A stretch of DNA of 64,000 bases, from positions 1,114,649,682 to 1,114,713,681 of the forward strand of contig NC_056733.1 of NCBI RefSeq assembly GCF_019279795.1. Direction: 5' to 3'. Made by a program: the position numbers and the translations under genes. Source of the stretch: Protopterus annectens (taxonomy: Eukaryota > Chordata > Ceratodontiformes > Protopteridae). The notes under the pieces are model-generated. The model did not search any database and had not been told where the DNA came from. It saw nothing but the letters and a program-made list of their open reading frames with translations. Below are positions 25,100 to 37,460 of the stretch, piece by piece (the first letter of the stretch is position 1; the number at the start of each line of letters is the position of its first letter).

Positions 25100-27430
25100 G
25101 TAGATCCACATACATAGATTTTTCCTATAGAAATATGAGCATATCCAGTATATAACTGAAAAATGCAATCATACCTTACCAAGATCAGTAGTCTTCTGTG
25201 CAGACAAATCCAGAGTAATAGCAATCTTCTTCTGTGTTACCCACATAAACAAGTCTCCTCACCTTCAGGTTCCCTAGCTGCACTGTTCCCCTTTCATAGT
25301 ATAGATTCAGGCCTGTGAGCAAGGTGAAGATGCAAATAAGGTGCAAACTCATTAGAATTACTGGATCTCAGCTTTTTGGCTCTGTGTAGCAAATGTAAAC
25401 ATAGTGTACACACTCCCTCAGTGTTTGTTACTAATGGATTGCAACTGTGAAAGATTACTGGTAGGGAGAAGGACCACACAACAGCAATTCAGACTCCCTT
25501 ATGTCCAGTGGGTGCATCAGCCAGGTTAGACTTACAAAGTGTAGAAGTAATTGTATCAAGCTTTTAAATGTAAGTACACACATTTCACAGCTTCTATTCA
25601 GTAACATCAAACCTCCCCTGCATTTGTTGAAAACTGTATATTATTGCCATTTAATATTCTCACACATTTTAATGACAATGATACAAAATGCCTTACAGAC
25701 TGCATGTCTCAGATTACTTCTCAGATAAGAGAAAAATGAACACCATACAGACATAAGACAAAGCTGCATTTCTGCAAACAATAGTCATAAACTGGTTTTG
25801 TGATCACTCATTGCACTACATCTGAAATTAATACATGTACAAACAACTCAGAAGTGTACAAGTGCCATATATCTTGTTAATATTATGGATGATTTTGGAC
25901 TTGCTTGTATGCACAATGATTTTCATCCTCTGCTGCAAAGCTGTTTCTGTGGCAAAGAGGGATAAGACATTCTTACTGTTTTTTGAAGGTTCGTTGTTAT
26001 GAGAGCTCAGATTCAGACTTGCATAAAAATCTTTCATATGTACTAACATATATTTTGCAATGTTGTTTATTTTATAGATTTCTTTTATTTTAATGCAAAT
26101 CTTAGCTCTGTGCACGGCTTTGCACAAACATGGGAAATGGATAAACACAATAAATGCCATGTAATGTACTTCTTTGATAACCAAATATATCAACTACTAT
26201 TGTGAATCACCTTTGTGTGTAGCACCTCTGCTAAACACATTGATGCACACAGCATATACTATCTGTAGATCATGGTTCAATTCTCACATTTGCCTTTTAA
26301 GGATGAAACCTAATAACACTGCTCATAAGGCTAAAAAAAACTTAGCTTTGCTTGTCACATTTGCATGATGCTTAACATCATGCAAATCTGGACTAATGGC
26401 CCACAGAAGATGCAGACAAAACACCTACAGACAGGGTGCAGACATTCTCGATTTCAAAAAGGATACATTGTTGCATATTTTGCTTTCCATCATGCAACTC
26501 CGCTTAGCCTTCCCCAACAGCTGCAGGTCTAGAACACCTCAGACAGGAAGCAGACAACAGACAACTTCAAACCAGATATATTCTATCAGGTATGTTGAAC
26601 ACTATGCAAACACACTAAGTGGCATTGTGTGGTGGTTAACACACAGAAGTTAATAATAAATAGGAAAATATACAACTGTTATTCATCTATTCCTATGGCA
26701 GCAGGTGTAAGTGTAAGGCTGCAATACATATGATCCTGGATTCTAATACATAAAATTCCAAATATTTTTACTGTTGTTCCAAAATTTAACATAATTATAA
26801 ATAACAATAAGTATATATAGCAGTGGAGCCCATATGAATTATATGTATGACTAAGGGCATAATGACTACTAAGTTTCTATAACTATAATTGTGCTATCTG
26901 GTCTTGGATGATCTTTAGACTTCAATAAGACTCATACACATGAATGTATAAACCAGGACCTTGCCAGGTCACACACATACATGGTTAACCCCCTCATTCT
27001 GTCATGTGTATTTATATATAATTCATTAGTATGTCTGAGAAGCACTCCTTCTGTGGCAAGGATGAAAAATCATCACTGTGGAAGAAAATGTTTATCTCTT
27101 ATGTGTAGGTTTGACTCCCACATTGTAAAAATCAATTTTATACATATATAAATCCAAACCAAAAATGTGTCATCTCATGAAATTTATGAACCCAGTATGT
27201 TTGCAAAGTTAAATCACCTAACAGCTACAGCAGCAAACAACTCTCAAACTAATGCCAAGTGTCAGATTAACCTTCCAGTTTCTAAAACTGCTTATCTCTC
27301 TGTTTGGCACTGTTGCTCTATGCCTAACATCACACAAACGCAGTTGGCATCATTGTTTGGGTTTGCACTTTACCAGGAAATGTGCTATACGTTGGCGGGA
27401 AATCATTCTTAGCTATTGCTGTTCTCCCTT
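25100..27430. other. AT-rich region without recognised genes
   Basis: The frames are short and random-looking. One plus-strand tRNA-like SINE fragment lies at 26,690-26,750 (TATGGCAGCAGGTGTAAGTG, then TCCTGGATTCTAATAC). Another tRNA-like B-box (GGTTCAATTCTCAC) lies near 26,274. Nothing else is supported. Confidence 0.5.
26690..26750 (+). mobile_element. tRNA-headed SINE fragment
   Basis: Box A-like TATGGCAGCAGGTGTAAGTG and box B-like TGGATTCTAATAC, spaced as in a tRNA-derived head. Same family as the minus-strand copies at 20,435 and 21,290. Confidence 0.45.
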
Positions 27431-27432
27431 GT

Positions 27433-27745
27433 TGGACATGTCTGGTGGTAGAAGGGAAGATGCCCAATTTAGGGCACAGAGGTGGAGTTTTAAGAAGTAC
27501 AAAATCTTCACTAAACTCCTTGTAAAGTGCCCCAGCTAAAGACTTTTGCAGGGGGACTGTACTGGCTCCCAGTACAAATCTGAGGCTTGGAATAGTCTGG
27601 ATGAGGCTGTCTCCAGTGCAACTGGCATTTTACACACTGGAGAACAGTGTAGGCATCATTTTAATGACTTGAAAAGGTGCAAGAGAGATACACTCAACCA
27701 GTGACTGGATGAGTTCAGGATTGCTGACATCCCACAGTTGTGTAA
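27433..27745 (+). pseudogene. Second MYB/SANT-like domain exon (PIF/Harbinger-type), broken
   Basis: The frames read MSGGRREDAQFRAQRWSFKK, then YKSEAWNSLDEAVSSATGIL, then HTGEQCRHHFNDLKRCKRD and DEFRIADIPQL. The tryptophan spacing and the TGEQCRHHFNDLKR helix fit the third helix of a MYB/SANT-like domain of the Harbinger type. Stops interrupt it, at about 27,538 and after KRDTLNQ. Pieces at 27,845-27,905 and 28,577-28,906 on the same strand may be later exons. It is a different family from the one at 23,531-23,937 and lies on the opposite strand. Confidence 0.6.
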
Positions 27746-28289
27746 GTATACTTATAAAAAGAATTTATAGTAGATAGAAAGCTACATGTAGGCAAGACTG
27801 GTATGCATAATGCTCTTCTCTTGTTCTCTTACTTTATTCCACAGCCAATAAAGAGATTATAGTGAATAAAGAGGCCCATGCTGAACATCTAGAGATACTG
27901 AGGAAAGCAAGGGGTATGCATGCAGCACAATAGAAGTATTGTTTTAGATTTTAAATGTATTTCTTTTCTATGCAGTTGTAGCAAAGTAAGCATGCACATT
28001 CTAACTGTAAAAGCAAGCATGTATGCTTTAGTCTGTAGCGCAAACCAACTGTAGGAGTCAAACCTAAGACTGTAATCAGATGTTGTGGATTCAAATGCCA
28101 AAAATAACTAATATAAAATAGTAAAATCTTTAAAAAATATTACATAAATTAATTTCTACACAAGTGGCATAAATGCCCTGCTGTTAACTTAATCTGTATA
28201 ACTGGACCAAGCATATGTACAGTATATTCATATTGCAAGGATTACTTTGAGCAATCTTTACTTATAGTTTGCAGTTGTTAACTATACAG

Positions 28290-28397
28290 AGGCACAGTCA
28301 ACTAATCTAAGAAGGGTGGCGAAAGCCAAACACACTCTGGCTAGGTTTGTAAATGCCCCAGGGCAGATAGCCTAGTATCAGCCTATGAACCTATGAA
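28290..28397 (+). mobile_element. CR1/L2 LINE 3' tail fragment
   Basis: GGCTAGGTTTGTAAATGCCC, GATAGCCTAGTATCAGCC and TATGAACCTATGAACTT match the 3' end at 18,550-18,615. Only the last ~110 bp is present. It lies between putative exons of the MYB-like relic. Confidence 0.75.
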
Positions 28398-28576
28398 CTT
28401 AAATGTAAAAGTTCAGATAAAATCCTTTATTATTGTGATAATGCATTGTATGTCACATATGATGGTACTAATTTTATCCCCTTTTTTTCTCTCAACTCAA
28501 CCCTTATCTCTCTCTTTTTTGTATGTTGTCAAAACACTTCCATGTCATCCATCTCTGATAAATAATATGCTTTACA

Positions 28577-28906
28577 GCACAGGGAGGTAGGCCCACCCCA
28601 GTGGCTTGGCCTGCCCCTGCTCCACTGGCTCCAGCACCAACTTCCAGCACATCTGGGACCCAATGTGGCAGTACTGAATCCACTGCCCCTGCACTACTTG
28701 TGCCCTTAGGTAGCACTACCCTGGCAGCTGGTGCTCTGGTACACTCCAAGAATACTAGAGAAGGTGGGGAATTTATCATCTGCCAGGAGATGCCAGGGTT
28801 GGTGCAAAGGGCTGTGACCAGCACCATTGGTGCATGCCTACTCTGGATGGAGAGGCTGCTCCCCCTTAAGGTCTGTAGTCAAACACTCCAACAGCCAGTG
28901 GACTAA
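28577..28906 (+). pseudogene. Possible later exon of the MYB-like relic
   Basis: A frame of about 100 codons rich in Pro, Ala, Ser and Thr (WPAPAPLAPAPTSSTSGTQC, then STTLAAGALVHS) is followed by QRAVTSTIGACLLWMERLL. It follows an acceptor-like TGCTTTACAG at 28,567-28,576. A Pro/Ser/Thr spacer then a helical end is the usual C-terminal half of a Harbinger MYB-like protein, and its GC content is higher than in the surrounding DNA. The link to 27,433-27,745 is inferred from position and strand. Confidence 0.35.
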
Positions 28907-28909
28907 GGG

Positions 28910-30241
28910 GATGGGGATGACAGTCCTGCAGGTGAGAACTAGATTCTCACCGTCCCCATGTTTGATGGGTATGGGCATATGTTGTCCCCTCCCTAACCCC
29001 ACTCATGGTGTCCCCAACCTTTTGTGTCCCTCACCATCCCTGTGTCTTGTCTTGTTTGTCCTGTTTGTTTGCATCTGCTTTCTCACTTAGCCTACTTACC
29101 TGACACAGAAATATCTATGTCTCAACATTCCTCTCTTACTGAAGTAAAAAAAAATGGGCACCTATCCCACAAAACAAAAATCATCTCATACATAGCTCTC
29201 TCCTTCACACACATATCTTCTTAACACACTTGATTTGGTTCAATTGGCTATACAACATGATTGTGTTGTTGTCATTTCTCTTTGTTGAGATGACAGTCCA
29301 AATTCATCTAATATTCTGTTCGATATTTTCATGCTACACTGTTGAGAAAGTGAATTGCTATGGTTCTTTTTTACCTCCCTCCTGCACATTCATATATTGC
29401 TTTCCCTTTGTTGTTCCCCCTGTTTGCCTCCCATTTCGCCACTTTCCTATCTATCCCATTCTAACACTTTTAATCTGGTCAAAAAATAGAATCACACACA
29501 GCACACATAAGTAAAAAAACAACAATGGACGCCTTCACGTTTTGACCTCTATGTTTGTGCAGAGTTTGGCATTGAGTACCAATGCCCAGCAACAGTGAAT
29601 GGCTCTTCAATGTTGAAGTTACCTCTGTGGAATGGCACTTAGGCTGTGCTAAGGCAACAGACAGTGAATGTAGAGTAAAGAATTATTTAATTGCATTATA
29701 AATGCATGTAAGACTATTACATAAACTTGGATTCAAACCCTATATTATCTAGGCACCAAAAGAAATGTGTCAGTGCATTTACACCTGCCACCACAGAGTC
29801 AGCTAAGCAGCAGCTGTGTTTCATACACTCAGTACTCAGAACTCCCATAATTTTAACAAAGATGTTTGCAATTGCTCAGTGCTTAACTACATGCAAACAG
29901 GGAAAGCAGTAGAAATGTGCATTTCACATGTGCAAACACTTTGCCATCAATCGCACAAACCAGCTGCTTGGCAGTGTGCTAAGGAAACTTAACATTAGCA
30001 TGTATTACTTATGTCTATGCCATCAAAGTACATGTAAAATCACAAACAAAGGGAAGGCACTTTTTACACTGCATCCATCTGTTACCTCCACCCACCACTT
30101 TAAAATTGGTCTCTCAGTACTTGTTCACAAATATATCAACTATAATACAGAAATAAATGACAAATGCTTTCGTATATACCATGCACATCTTTATAATGAC
30201 AATACACATTCAGATTTTCCAGCAGTTGTAGTAATGTGAAC
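28910..30241. other. AT-rich region without recognised genes
   Basis: No coding family is seen. A minus-strand tRNA-like segment at about 29,725-29,800 (TGGTGGCAGGTGTAAATGC, then AGGGTTTGAATCCAAG) is another candidate copy of the SINE family seen near 20.4 and 26.7 kb. Confidence 0.45.
29725..29800 (-). mobile_element. tRNA-headed SINE fragment
   Basis: The minus strand has TGGTGGCAGGTGTAAATGC and GGGTTTGAATCCAAG at tRNA-like spacing. Confidence 0.45.
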
Positions 30242-30256
30242 AGCTGTTTGCATATA

Positions 30257-30481
30257 ATTACACAAACTCCACTCCACACACCCTCAGATAGAAACAACTC
30301 TGATCCAAAACAATACCAAAACAGCAAAATCTTCAGAAGTCAGGAATCGAAAAACAGGAACCAAAGTCAAATCCAAAAGCAAATTCTTTATTCTCCAGCG
30401 CCTCGGTGTAACCACCTTTCAAGAGTACTTCTGAAGATTTTGCTGTTTTGGTATTGTTTTGGATCAGAGTTGTTTCTATCT
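30257..30481. mobile_element. Short palindromic insertion of Penelope type
   Basis: Two 55-bp arms, apparently perfect (30,286-30,340 and 30,427-30,481), surround an 86-bp centre. A 15-bp direct repeat AGCTGTTTGCATATA (30,242-30,256 and 30,482-30,496) flanks the whole piece and looks like a target-site duplication. The centre on the minus strand reads CTTGAAAGGTGGTTACACCG then AGGCGCTGGAGAATAAAGAA, close to the terminal repeats of Penelope-like elements. A head-to-head, 5'-truncated insertion fits. Confidence 0.6.
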
Positions 30482-30589
30482 AGCTGTTTGCATATAGTTT
30501 GTAAAGCTGTCTCTTAAAGTATACCTGCACATTGGAAACCCAACAGCAAATCCTACATTTTGCATACTCATGGATCTGGTAACATGCAG

Positions 30590-31334
30590 AACTTTAATAT
30601 CTTGACAGTTGTACATGGATAGCTATCCATTTCAGACAGGCCTCTCAACATCTTCTCTCAGATTTCCAGTGCTGATGTCATTTGCAGTAACTTGTCCTGC
30701 AGCCTTGTAAAACTCAGACTTGTGCCTTGGCGCTTGTGTTAAGTACTGAGTTCTCTAATCTGTGTACTTAGGTAGAGGTTCTAATCTGACTACAGTCAAC
30801 TGGTGTATCTGTGTATCAGTCTTGTCAGAAGAGCATAATTCCTGTAGTCATCACTGCAATCCCATGGAGTACCAATATTTTGACAGATGGACATGCCTAC
30901 ACATCCATTTCATTCAGGTCTCACAACATCTCATCCAATGATGATGTCATCCACTATATATTGTCCTGCAACTTTGTAAAAGTCGGACTTGTGCCTTGGA
31001 GCTTGCATTAAGTACTGAGTTTTCTAATCAATGCACTTAGGTAGAGGTTCTGCGTGTGTGTGTATGTGTGTCTGTCTAGTCTGAACAACATCATTCCTGC
31101 AGGCATCCCTACAATCTCATGGAGTACCAATATTTTTACAGTAGGACATTCCTAAATATACATTTCATACAGACCTCCCAACATCTTCTTTCAAACATCT
31201 AGTGATGATGTCATCTACTATAAACTGTCCTGCAGTGTTGCAAAAGTCAGACTTGTGCCATGGTGCTTGCATTAAGTACTGAATTCTCTAATCTGTGTAC
31301 TTAGGTAGGGGTTCTAATCTCACTGCTGTCAACA

Positions 31335-31410
<76 letters not shown>

Positions 31411-31760
31411 TGCATTTGCTTGACATTAGAGAGAGCATTTTACACCAGCATATGGGGTACTACTATTACTATCTTCCTCTCATCAGACTCTGCTGATGGC
31501 ATCTGCTATAAAGTATTCTATGACACTATAAAAGCTAGAATTGTGCTATGGTGCATGTGCTAAGTAATGTGCTCTGTAAATAGGTAGGTTTAGAATGACA
31601 TGTAAATCCACAGCTATGTCCAACACTCCTCCAAACATCTTGTAGCATACAATGATTATGCCATCCTGTGTAACATGCACTCTGACAGTATTTCAGACAA
31701 AACTGTGCTGTGGCAGTAACATTAACTACTGTGTTTGTAATCTACTTTAACTACACATAT
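30590..31760 (-). repeat. Satellite array B (inverse of array A), about 4-5 monomers
   Basis: The blocks GACTTGTGCC.TGG.GCTTG, TTAAGTACTGAGTT and ACTTAGGTAG.GGTTCTAATC recur, with ACTTAGGTAG at about 30,768, 31,039 and 31,301 (spacings 271 and 262) and a weaker copy near 31,578. They are the reverse complement of array A. A long (TG)n tract lies only after the third block (31,336-31,407). Decayed monomers probably extend to about 31,990. Confidence 0.8.
31336..31407. repeat. (TG)n microsatellite
   Basis: Dinucleotide tract at the monomer position where array A carries (CA)n. Confidence 0.97.
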
Positions 31761-31989
31761 GTGTTCTAATCTGACAGCAAGCTACTTGCATTTTGATACA
31801 TACAACTATCACTTACGAGACAATTTTACACAGAGATGTGACTCCACATCCATGCTCTACAGTGCTCACAACATGTTCTCCTCAGCATACAATGATGCTA
31901 TCATACTCCATAAACTACAGCATGACAGTGCTACAGTTAGACATATGTGGTGTTGCTACTGTGACATTGCATGGCATTCATATTCTATG

Positions 31990-32512
31990 TCCACTCGGAT
32001 GTAATGTTCATATCAGGTCCAGTGTACTGCTGTGTGTTTGGTTGCTGGTCCATTATGGTCACTGTGTGATCTTCAGAATAGCTCTTCATTTCACTACTAC
32101 TCGGGGTACCATTCACATAGCCCCACACATCCTTCTTTGTCCTCTGGCCACATGACATCCTTCCTGCAGAGGAGTGAAGGATGTCCTCATATCAAATATG
32201 CATACACACATCATGAGGCAGAGTCCTTCCATGAGCCGATGCAAGACATGCCCAGATCACTATGTATGATTGCTAATTCTGTCATGGTGTGGTTCACATG
32301 TCACATATGGACAGTGGCAGAATGTAATGCAATCCAGCAAATATACACATATGCACAATAGTCTTATTAGCTTCCATAATATACATATAGATACTTTTAC
32401 TTTCATTTTATAATAATGGCTTGGATTTCATGTGATGTTCATCAGCCTAATAGTGTTCTATGACCCTATGATTACTTGACATGTCAGTGTTGCTGTCATT
32501 GACATATACTAT
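31990..32512. other. Unassigned spacer before the LTR element
   Basis: No gene or repeat family is recognised. Its first part may be decayed satellite B sequence. Confidence 0.4.
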
Positions 32513-33451
32513 TGTGACAATGTGAGGTATTGCCATCTGTGCCAGGGAGAATGGGGCAGTGCATGTTTGACATGTGCCAGCATGGTTAGATGGAGTTTTG
32601 TAAATAATTTTGTAAATAATTGTCTGTCATTTGACTATCACACTGACTTGTACAAATGCTCATGTTGAAAGTGCATCATCATTATTATAACTGAATAAAT
32701 GTTTACGTTTAAACAAAAAATTCTATAATTTTCAAATACTGCAACAGATCTTAGAAAAGCTCTGAGTCTGTACTCTACCAGAGTCATGTGATCAAATGTG
32801 ATGTCATTCTATAGCCAGCACTGAGGGGATGGAACTCACAGATCAGCTTGTTTTGTTTTCTTTGGAACCTGCTATAAAAATCTATGACACATCACAGTCA
32901 GTTCAGCTGAGTTCAAGTTTAGAGGGAAGATCATCACCTTGCCTAGTGGAAGTAAGCATCTCATCTTGCCTTGCTGAATTAATTAAGTTAGCTAGAGAAC
33001 AGTTCTTCCTCAGGCAGTTAGGAATTAAAGTGAGATTAGCTAAGTATTGTTTTTCTGCATCTACTTGAATCATTCCAACTGTGTTATTTTTATTTCTCAT
33101 GTGATCAAAACTCTGATGTTTATTGCACTTAAATAATTAATATTCTTGTGTTTTCTATTTTATTATTAATTATTAAACATTTTTATACCTTTTATTGTGG
33201 CTGGTCTTTTAGAAAATGCTTTTAACATCTTGAGAGTACTTGTGCTTTTTCTAGTGACACCTTGGCCACTCCGAAAAGCCTTGCTGATTAGGTTACACTC
33301 TACCATTTATATTAGCATTGATTTAATTCAGTGTAATTGTATATGCTTGTAAGAGCCTGCTAGTATCTGACTGGTGGCAGTGCAGTTACCTAATTGACTG
33401 GGCATAAACGGACACAGCTAGTAAATTGGTGCCAGCCTTTCCCAGGAGTGC

Positions 33452-33513
<62 letters not shown>

Positions 33514-33788
33514 ATTAAATACCCAGGTGTATGTGTGTGTCAGCTACTTGGAACTGTGACACAGGGCTCTAAAGTGAGTCTTGTTTTGGATCTGGAGAGA
33601 CAGAGAGTCCAGTCCCAGGTCTGGGGGTGTGCTCCCGGTGTGCTCTTGGGGGAAACTGTGCTTGATGGAGAGAGCTGCATTTGAAATACTGTGTAAATCA
33701 ACCCTTTTTTAGTGATGGTCTCCCACTAGTATTAATGGTGAGGATTGAGGCTCCTTGATCTCTGCCCTGGGATAGGGATGCCATCACA
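32513..33788 (+). repeat. Left LTR of the Ty3/gypsy fossil
   Basis: About 1.28 kb, starting TGTGACAATG and ending CCATCACA. It contains a (GT)n tract (33,449-33,510) that the right LTR lacks. Just inside the end, TTGGTGTTAGAGTG is the likely primer-binding area. Confidence 0.85.
33449..33510. repeat. (GT)n microsatellite in the left LTR
   Basis: About 60 bp of GT. The matching place in the right LTR (near 38,360) has only GTGTGGTTGTGTG, so the tract grew after insertion. Confidence 0.9.
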
Positions 33789-36700
33789 TATTGGTGTTAG
33801 AGTGATGGGATATTAATTGAACTTCAGTAGCCTGTGGGCAATTGTCAGTAAAGGTGTGTGTACTTTCAACAGCCACACAGTAAACATTCAGAGTTTCATT
33901 TTCACAACAGTTTCATTCATTTTTGTTAATTTAGTTTAGTCAGGGAAAGCAAGCAAATATGTCAGTAGAGGAATATGGTAAGCTGACAAAGAACCAGTTG
34001 GCCAAGGTGTGCAAAGCCAAAGGACTGCTGCATGCTAACTGGACTAAAGAGGAAAGGATTTCAGCTTTAACTGTAGCTGCAGTGTGGACCAGTGGCCAGG
34101 AGGACAACCAGTCTGGTGATGGGGATGTGCAGTTTTCAGAAACAGGACAGTTTACCTTTTCTGCAGAGGATGTAAAAATCCATCTGGAGTTAAAGAGACT
34201 TGACATAGATGCCAAACATTTGGAGAAGGAAAAGAAACTGTGATGATTGCAGGCTGAAGACAAGGAGAACCATTGACAACATGTGGCCAAAGAAAAGGAG
34301 AAGCAGTATCAACTGGAGGCCAGACATTTGGAGATTGAAAAGAATGAGAGACTGAGGCATTTGGAGATCAAAGAAAATGAGAGACTGATGCAACTGGAGG
34401 CTGAGGGAAAACAGAAGCAGTGAAAACACACGAGGGAGATGCTGATTTTTCTTGAGTCATGGAGGTAATGGGGAAGAGAATAACTGGACCCCAGAATCAA
34501 TAAAGGTCAGTAAATGTCTTCCAAAATTTGTAGAGAGGGTGACTTTGATAGTTTTATTCATATATTTGAAAGAGGATGTTAACAATATAATGTTGACCAA
34601 GAGCTCTGAGTACAGTTCCTGATCCACTTACTCCATGGTAAAGATGTAACTGCCATTTCTAAATTGTCTGATACTGATTGTTTAAACTATGATAGAGTGA
34701 TATAAGTTAACACCTGAAGCTTACAGAAAAAAAAGTTTCATGAGCATAGATCCAAGGCAGATGAAAGTGTATGTGATAATATTGCTGAGTTAAGCACTTA
34801 TTTTCATAGGTAGGTGAGTCTGTGTCAGGTCACCACTTTTGAAAGACTGGTACACCTTTTGGTGAGGAAATAAGCCCTTAGTATTTTGCCTGAGGACAGG
34901 AGAATCTGGGTGGCAGATCGGGAGTGCAACTCTGCAGATGAGTTGGGGAGAAAAGGGGGAGCTCTACTTAGCAAACAGGGCATCACTGCACAAGAAAGGG
35001 GTACTCAGTGCTGCATAACAATATAAGGGAAGCCATGGTGGGCAGCATAAATCATCCCAACAAAGTCTACCAGTAACAGGGGAAACCACTAGTTCAGGTA
35101 CACAACCAGGATCAGGGGTTAGATGTTTTAAATGTAACCTGAGGGACCATGTAGCATACAAATGTCCACTGAAGCAAGGTAGAGAACAAAGGGTGAGGGA
35201 TCCAGCAAGTGGAAATAACAGCATGCCAGTTCTAAGTTGTCTGGAGACAGCAGGGGTACCAAACTATCACCCGAGTTTGTATACCATCTTAGTGGATGGA
35301 AGACAGGCCACTGCTATGAGAGAGACACAGCCACTGACATAACCATTGTGAAGCCTGCCATGGTTAAAGAGGAGCACTACTTGCTTGGGCAGTCCACTCC
35401 AATCAGAGCTTTAGGAGGGATCCCATTCCAAATTCCTTTGGCCCATGTTCACCTTGACTGGGAAGGTGGAAAAGGAAGCAAGCAGGTAGCTGTGTTTGAG
35501 GATTTTCCTGCAGATGTTTTAATAGGGAATGATTCTGATAATGCAGTACCTTGTGTGCATGCAGATATACGCAGTCAGGCTTGGAGACAGGCATGTAGGT
35601 CTGTAGCCTGGGGGAGACCTAGACAAACCCCCACACCTGAGTCTGGAGCTGGTGATGTGGATATATTAGGGAGGGAGTTGCCCTGTAGTAGTAAGCCTGA
35701 AAGTGAGCCACAGCTGCTGGTAGGTACTGATGTTCCTGTGGACAGGGTGACTGCAGGAATAGAGGTGAGTGGTAATACCCAGGTTGACAGTGAGGCACCA
35801 CCACTGTCAGGAGATACTAGGCTTCCTGTGGAAGAGGAGCTGGGAATGGCTGCAAACCTAGAGTTGAAACAGGCTCAACATTCAGATCCTATTTTATGAG
35901 GCTTGAGGGAGGTAGCTAAGGAGGCACCTGATGCTCAAGGAAAAGGGGAGTTTGTATACTGAAACAAAGGGTTACTGTATAGAGAGTGGACCCCTGAGGG
36001 TGGTCTGGAGGATGAGGTAATACAGCAATTGGTAATGCCCAGAGCCTACCATCTGGCAGTTCTAGCTATAGGTCATGACATTGCTTTGCAGGTCATATGG
36101 GCACAAAGCGTACCAAGAGATGTATTATGCAGAACGTTTATTGGTCTGGGATTGCAAAGGATGTAACAGGGTACTGCAAGACTTGTGAGCAGTGTCAAAC
36201 AAAATATAGACAAGGCAGGGGACAAGGCCAAAGCTCCAATGATGCCTTTGCCTGTGATTGAACAGCCATTTCAAAAGGTAGCTATGGATATTGTGGGGCC
36301 TCTGAGTACCCCAAGTTCCACAGGGAAGAAGGATATCCTGGTGGTTGTAGATTATGCTACTAGATACCCCGAGGCAGTGGTTCTTCTTCCGTCGAGGCAG
36401 AAAAGGTGGTAAATGCTTTGTTAGAGATTTCCAGCAGGGTAGGTTTCTTGAGAGAAATATTAGCTGACAGAGGTGCCACTTTTATGTCAGACCTGCTGGC
36501 TTGTCTGTGGAATCATTGTGGGGTGAAGTACCTAAAGACCACTCCCTACCATCCCTAGAATAATGGTCTTGTGGAGAGGTTAAACTCTAGATTAAAGACC
36601 ATGCTATGGGCATTTGCAGACAAGTTTAAATATTTGTCCCATCTACTGTTTGCATACAGAGAGGTACCCCAAGAGTCCATGGGTGTTTTACCCTTTCAGT

Positions 36701-37460
36701 TGCTGTATGGGTGTGGGCCCACCGTGGGGGTGAGGGGTGCCTTTGGATTTGATTCGTGATGAGTGGGAAGATGAGTGTGAATCCCACAAGGAGTCTGTTG
36801 TGGGATATGTCTTAAACCTCAGCGCAAGGCTGAGGGAGCTCATGGGCTTGGACCAGGAGAACCTGGCAGGAGTCCAACAGTAGAAAAGGGTTTGGCATGA
36901 CAGGAATGCTCGAGCCCTACTGTATGATGTGGGACAGCAGGTTATGATGCTCATTCCTGTCAGACACAATAAGCTGTGGTCAGCTTGTGAGGAACCCTTC
37001 AAAGTGGTAAGGAAGGTCAGTATTGTTAATTACATGGTAAACCTGCTAGGCAGGAGGCAGGGGTACAAATTGTACTATGTGAACATAATGAAGCCTCGGC
37101 ATGTCAGGGAGGTTCTGGGCAGACTGTAAAGGGCAGGGGCATTCTTGGGGACAGTGGGGTACTGTAGGAAGTTTGTTCCCAATTATAATACAATAGCTGC
37201 TCCCCTCACAGACATGACAGGGAAAAACAGGCCAGATAAGATGGTGTGGACCCCAGCCTGAGAACAGGCATTCCAAAAGCTTAAAGGGGCTTTGGGAGGA
37301 TCCCATGTGTTAGACAGTTCAGATTACAACAATGCCAATGCAGATGGACTCCCAAGACAGGGTATAGGTTGATGTGTTCCCAGACAGGCCCATTTCTCTC
37401 AAGCAGCATTTTTCAAGGTCACCTGAAAAACTAGCTTGAGTCTTCAAAGGGGAGTAGAGA

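Noticed and set aside
20435-29800. tRNA-like box A/box B pairs as real tRNA genes
   Set aside because: None shows a convincing full cloverleaf. The copies resemble each other and lie in decayed repeats, as SINE heads do.
33394-33684. A 96-codon plus-strand frame
   Set aside because: It lies within the left LTR and is mostly microsatellite translation.
35237-35899. A 220-codon frame as a host gene
   Set aside because: It lies inside the Ty3/gypsy fossil and shows protease-like and spacer sequence.
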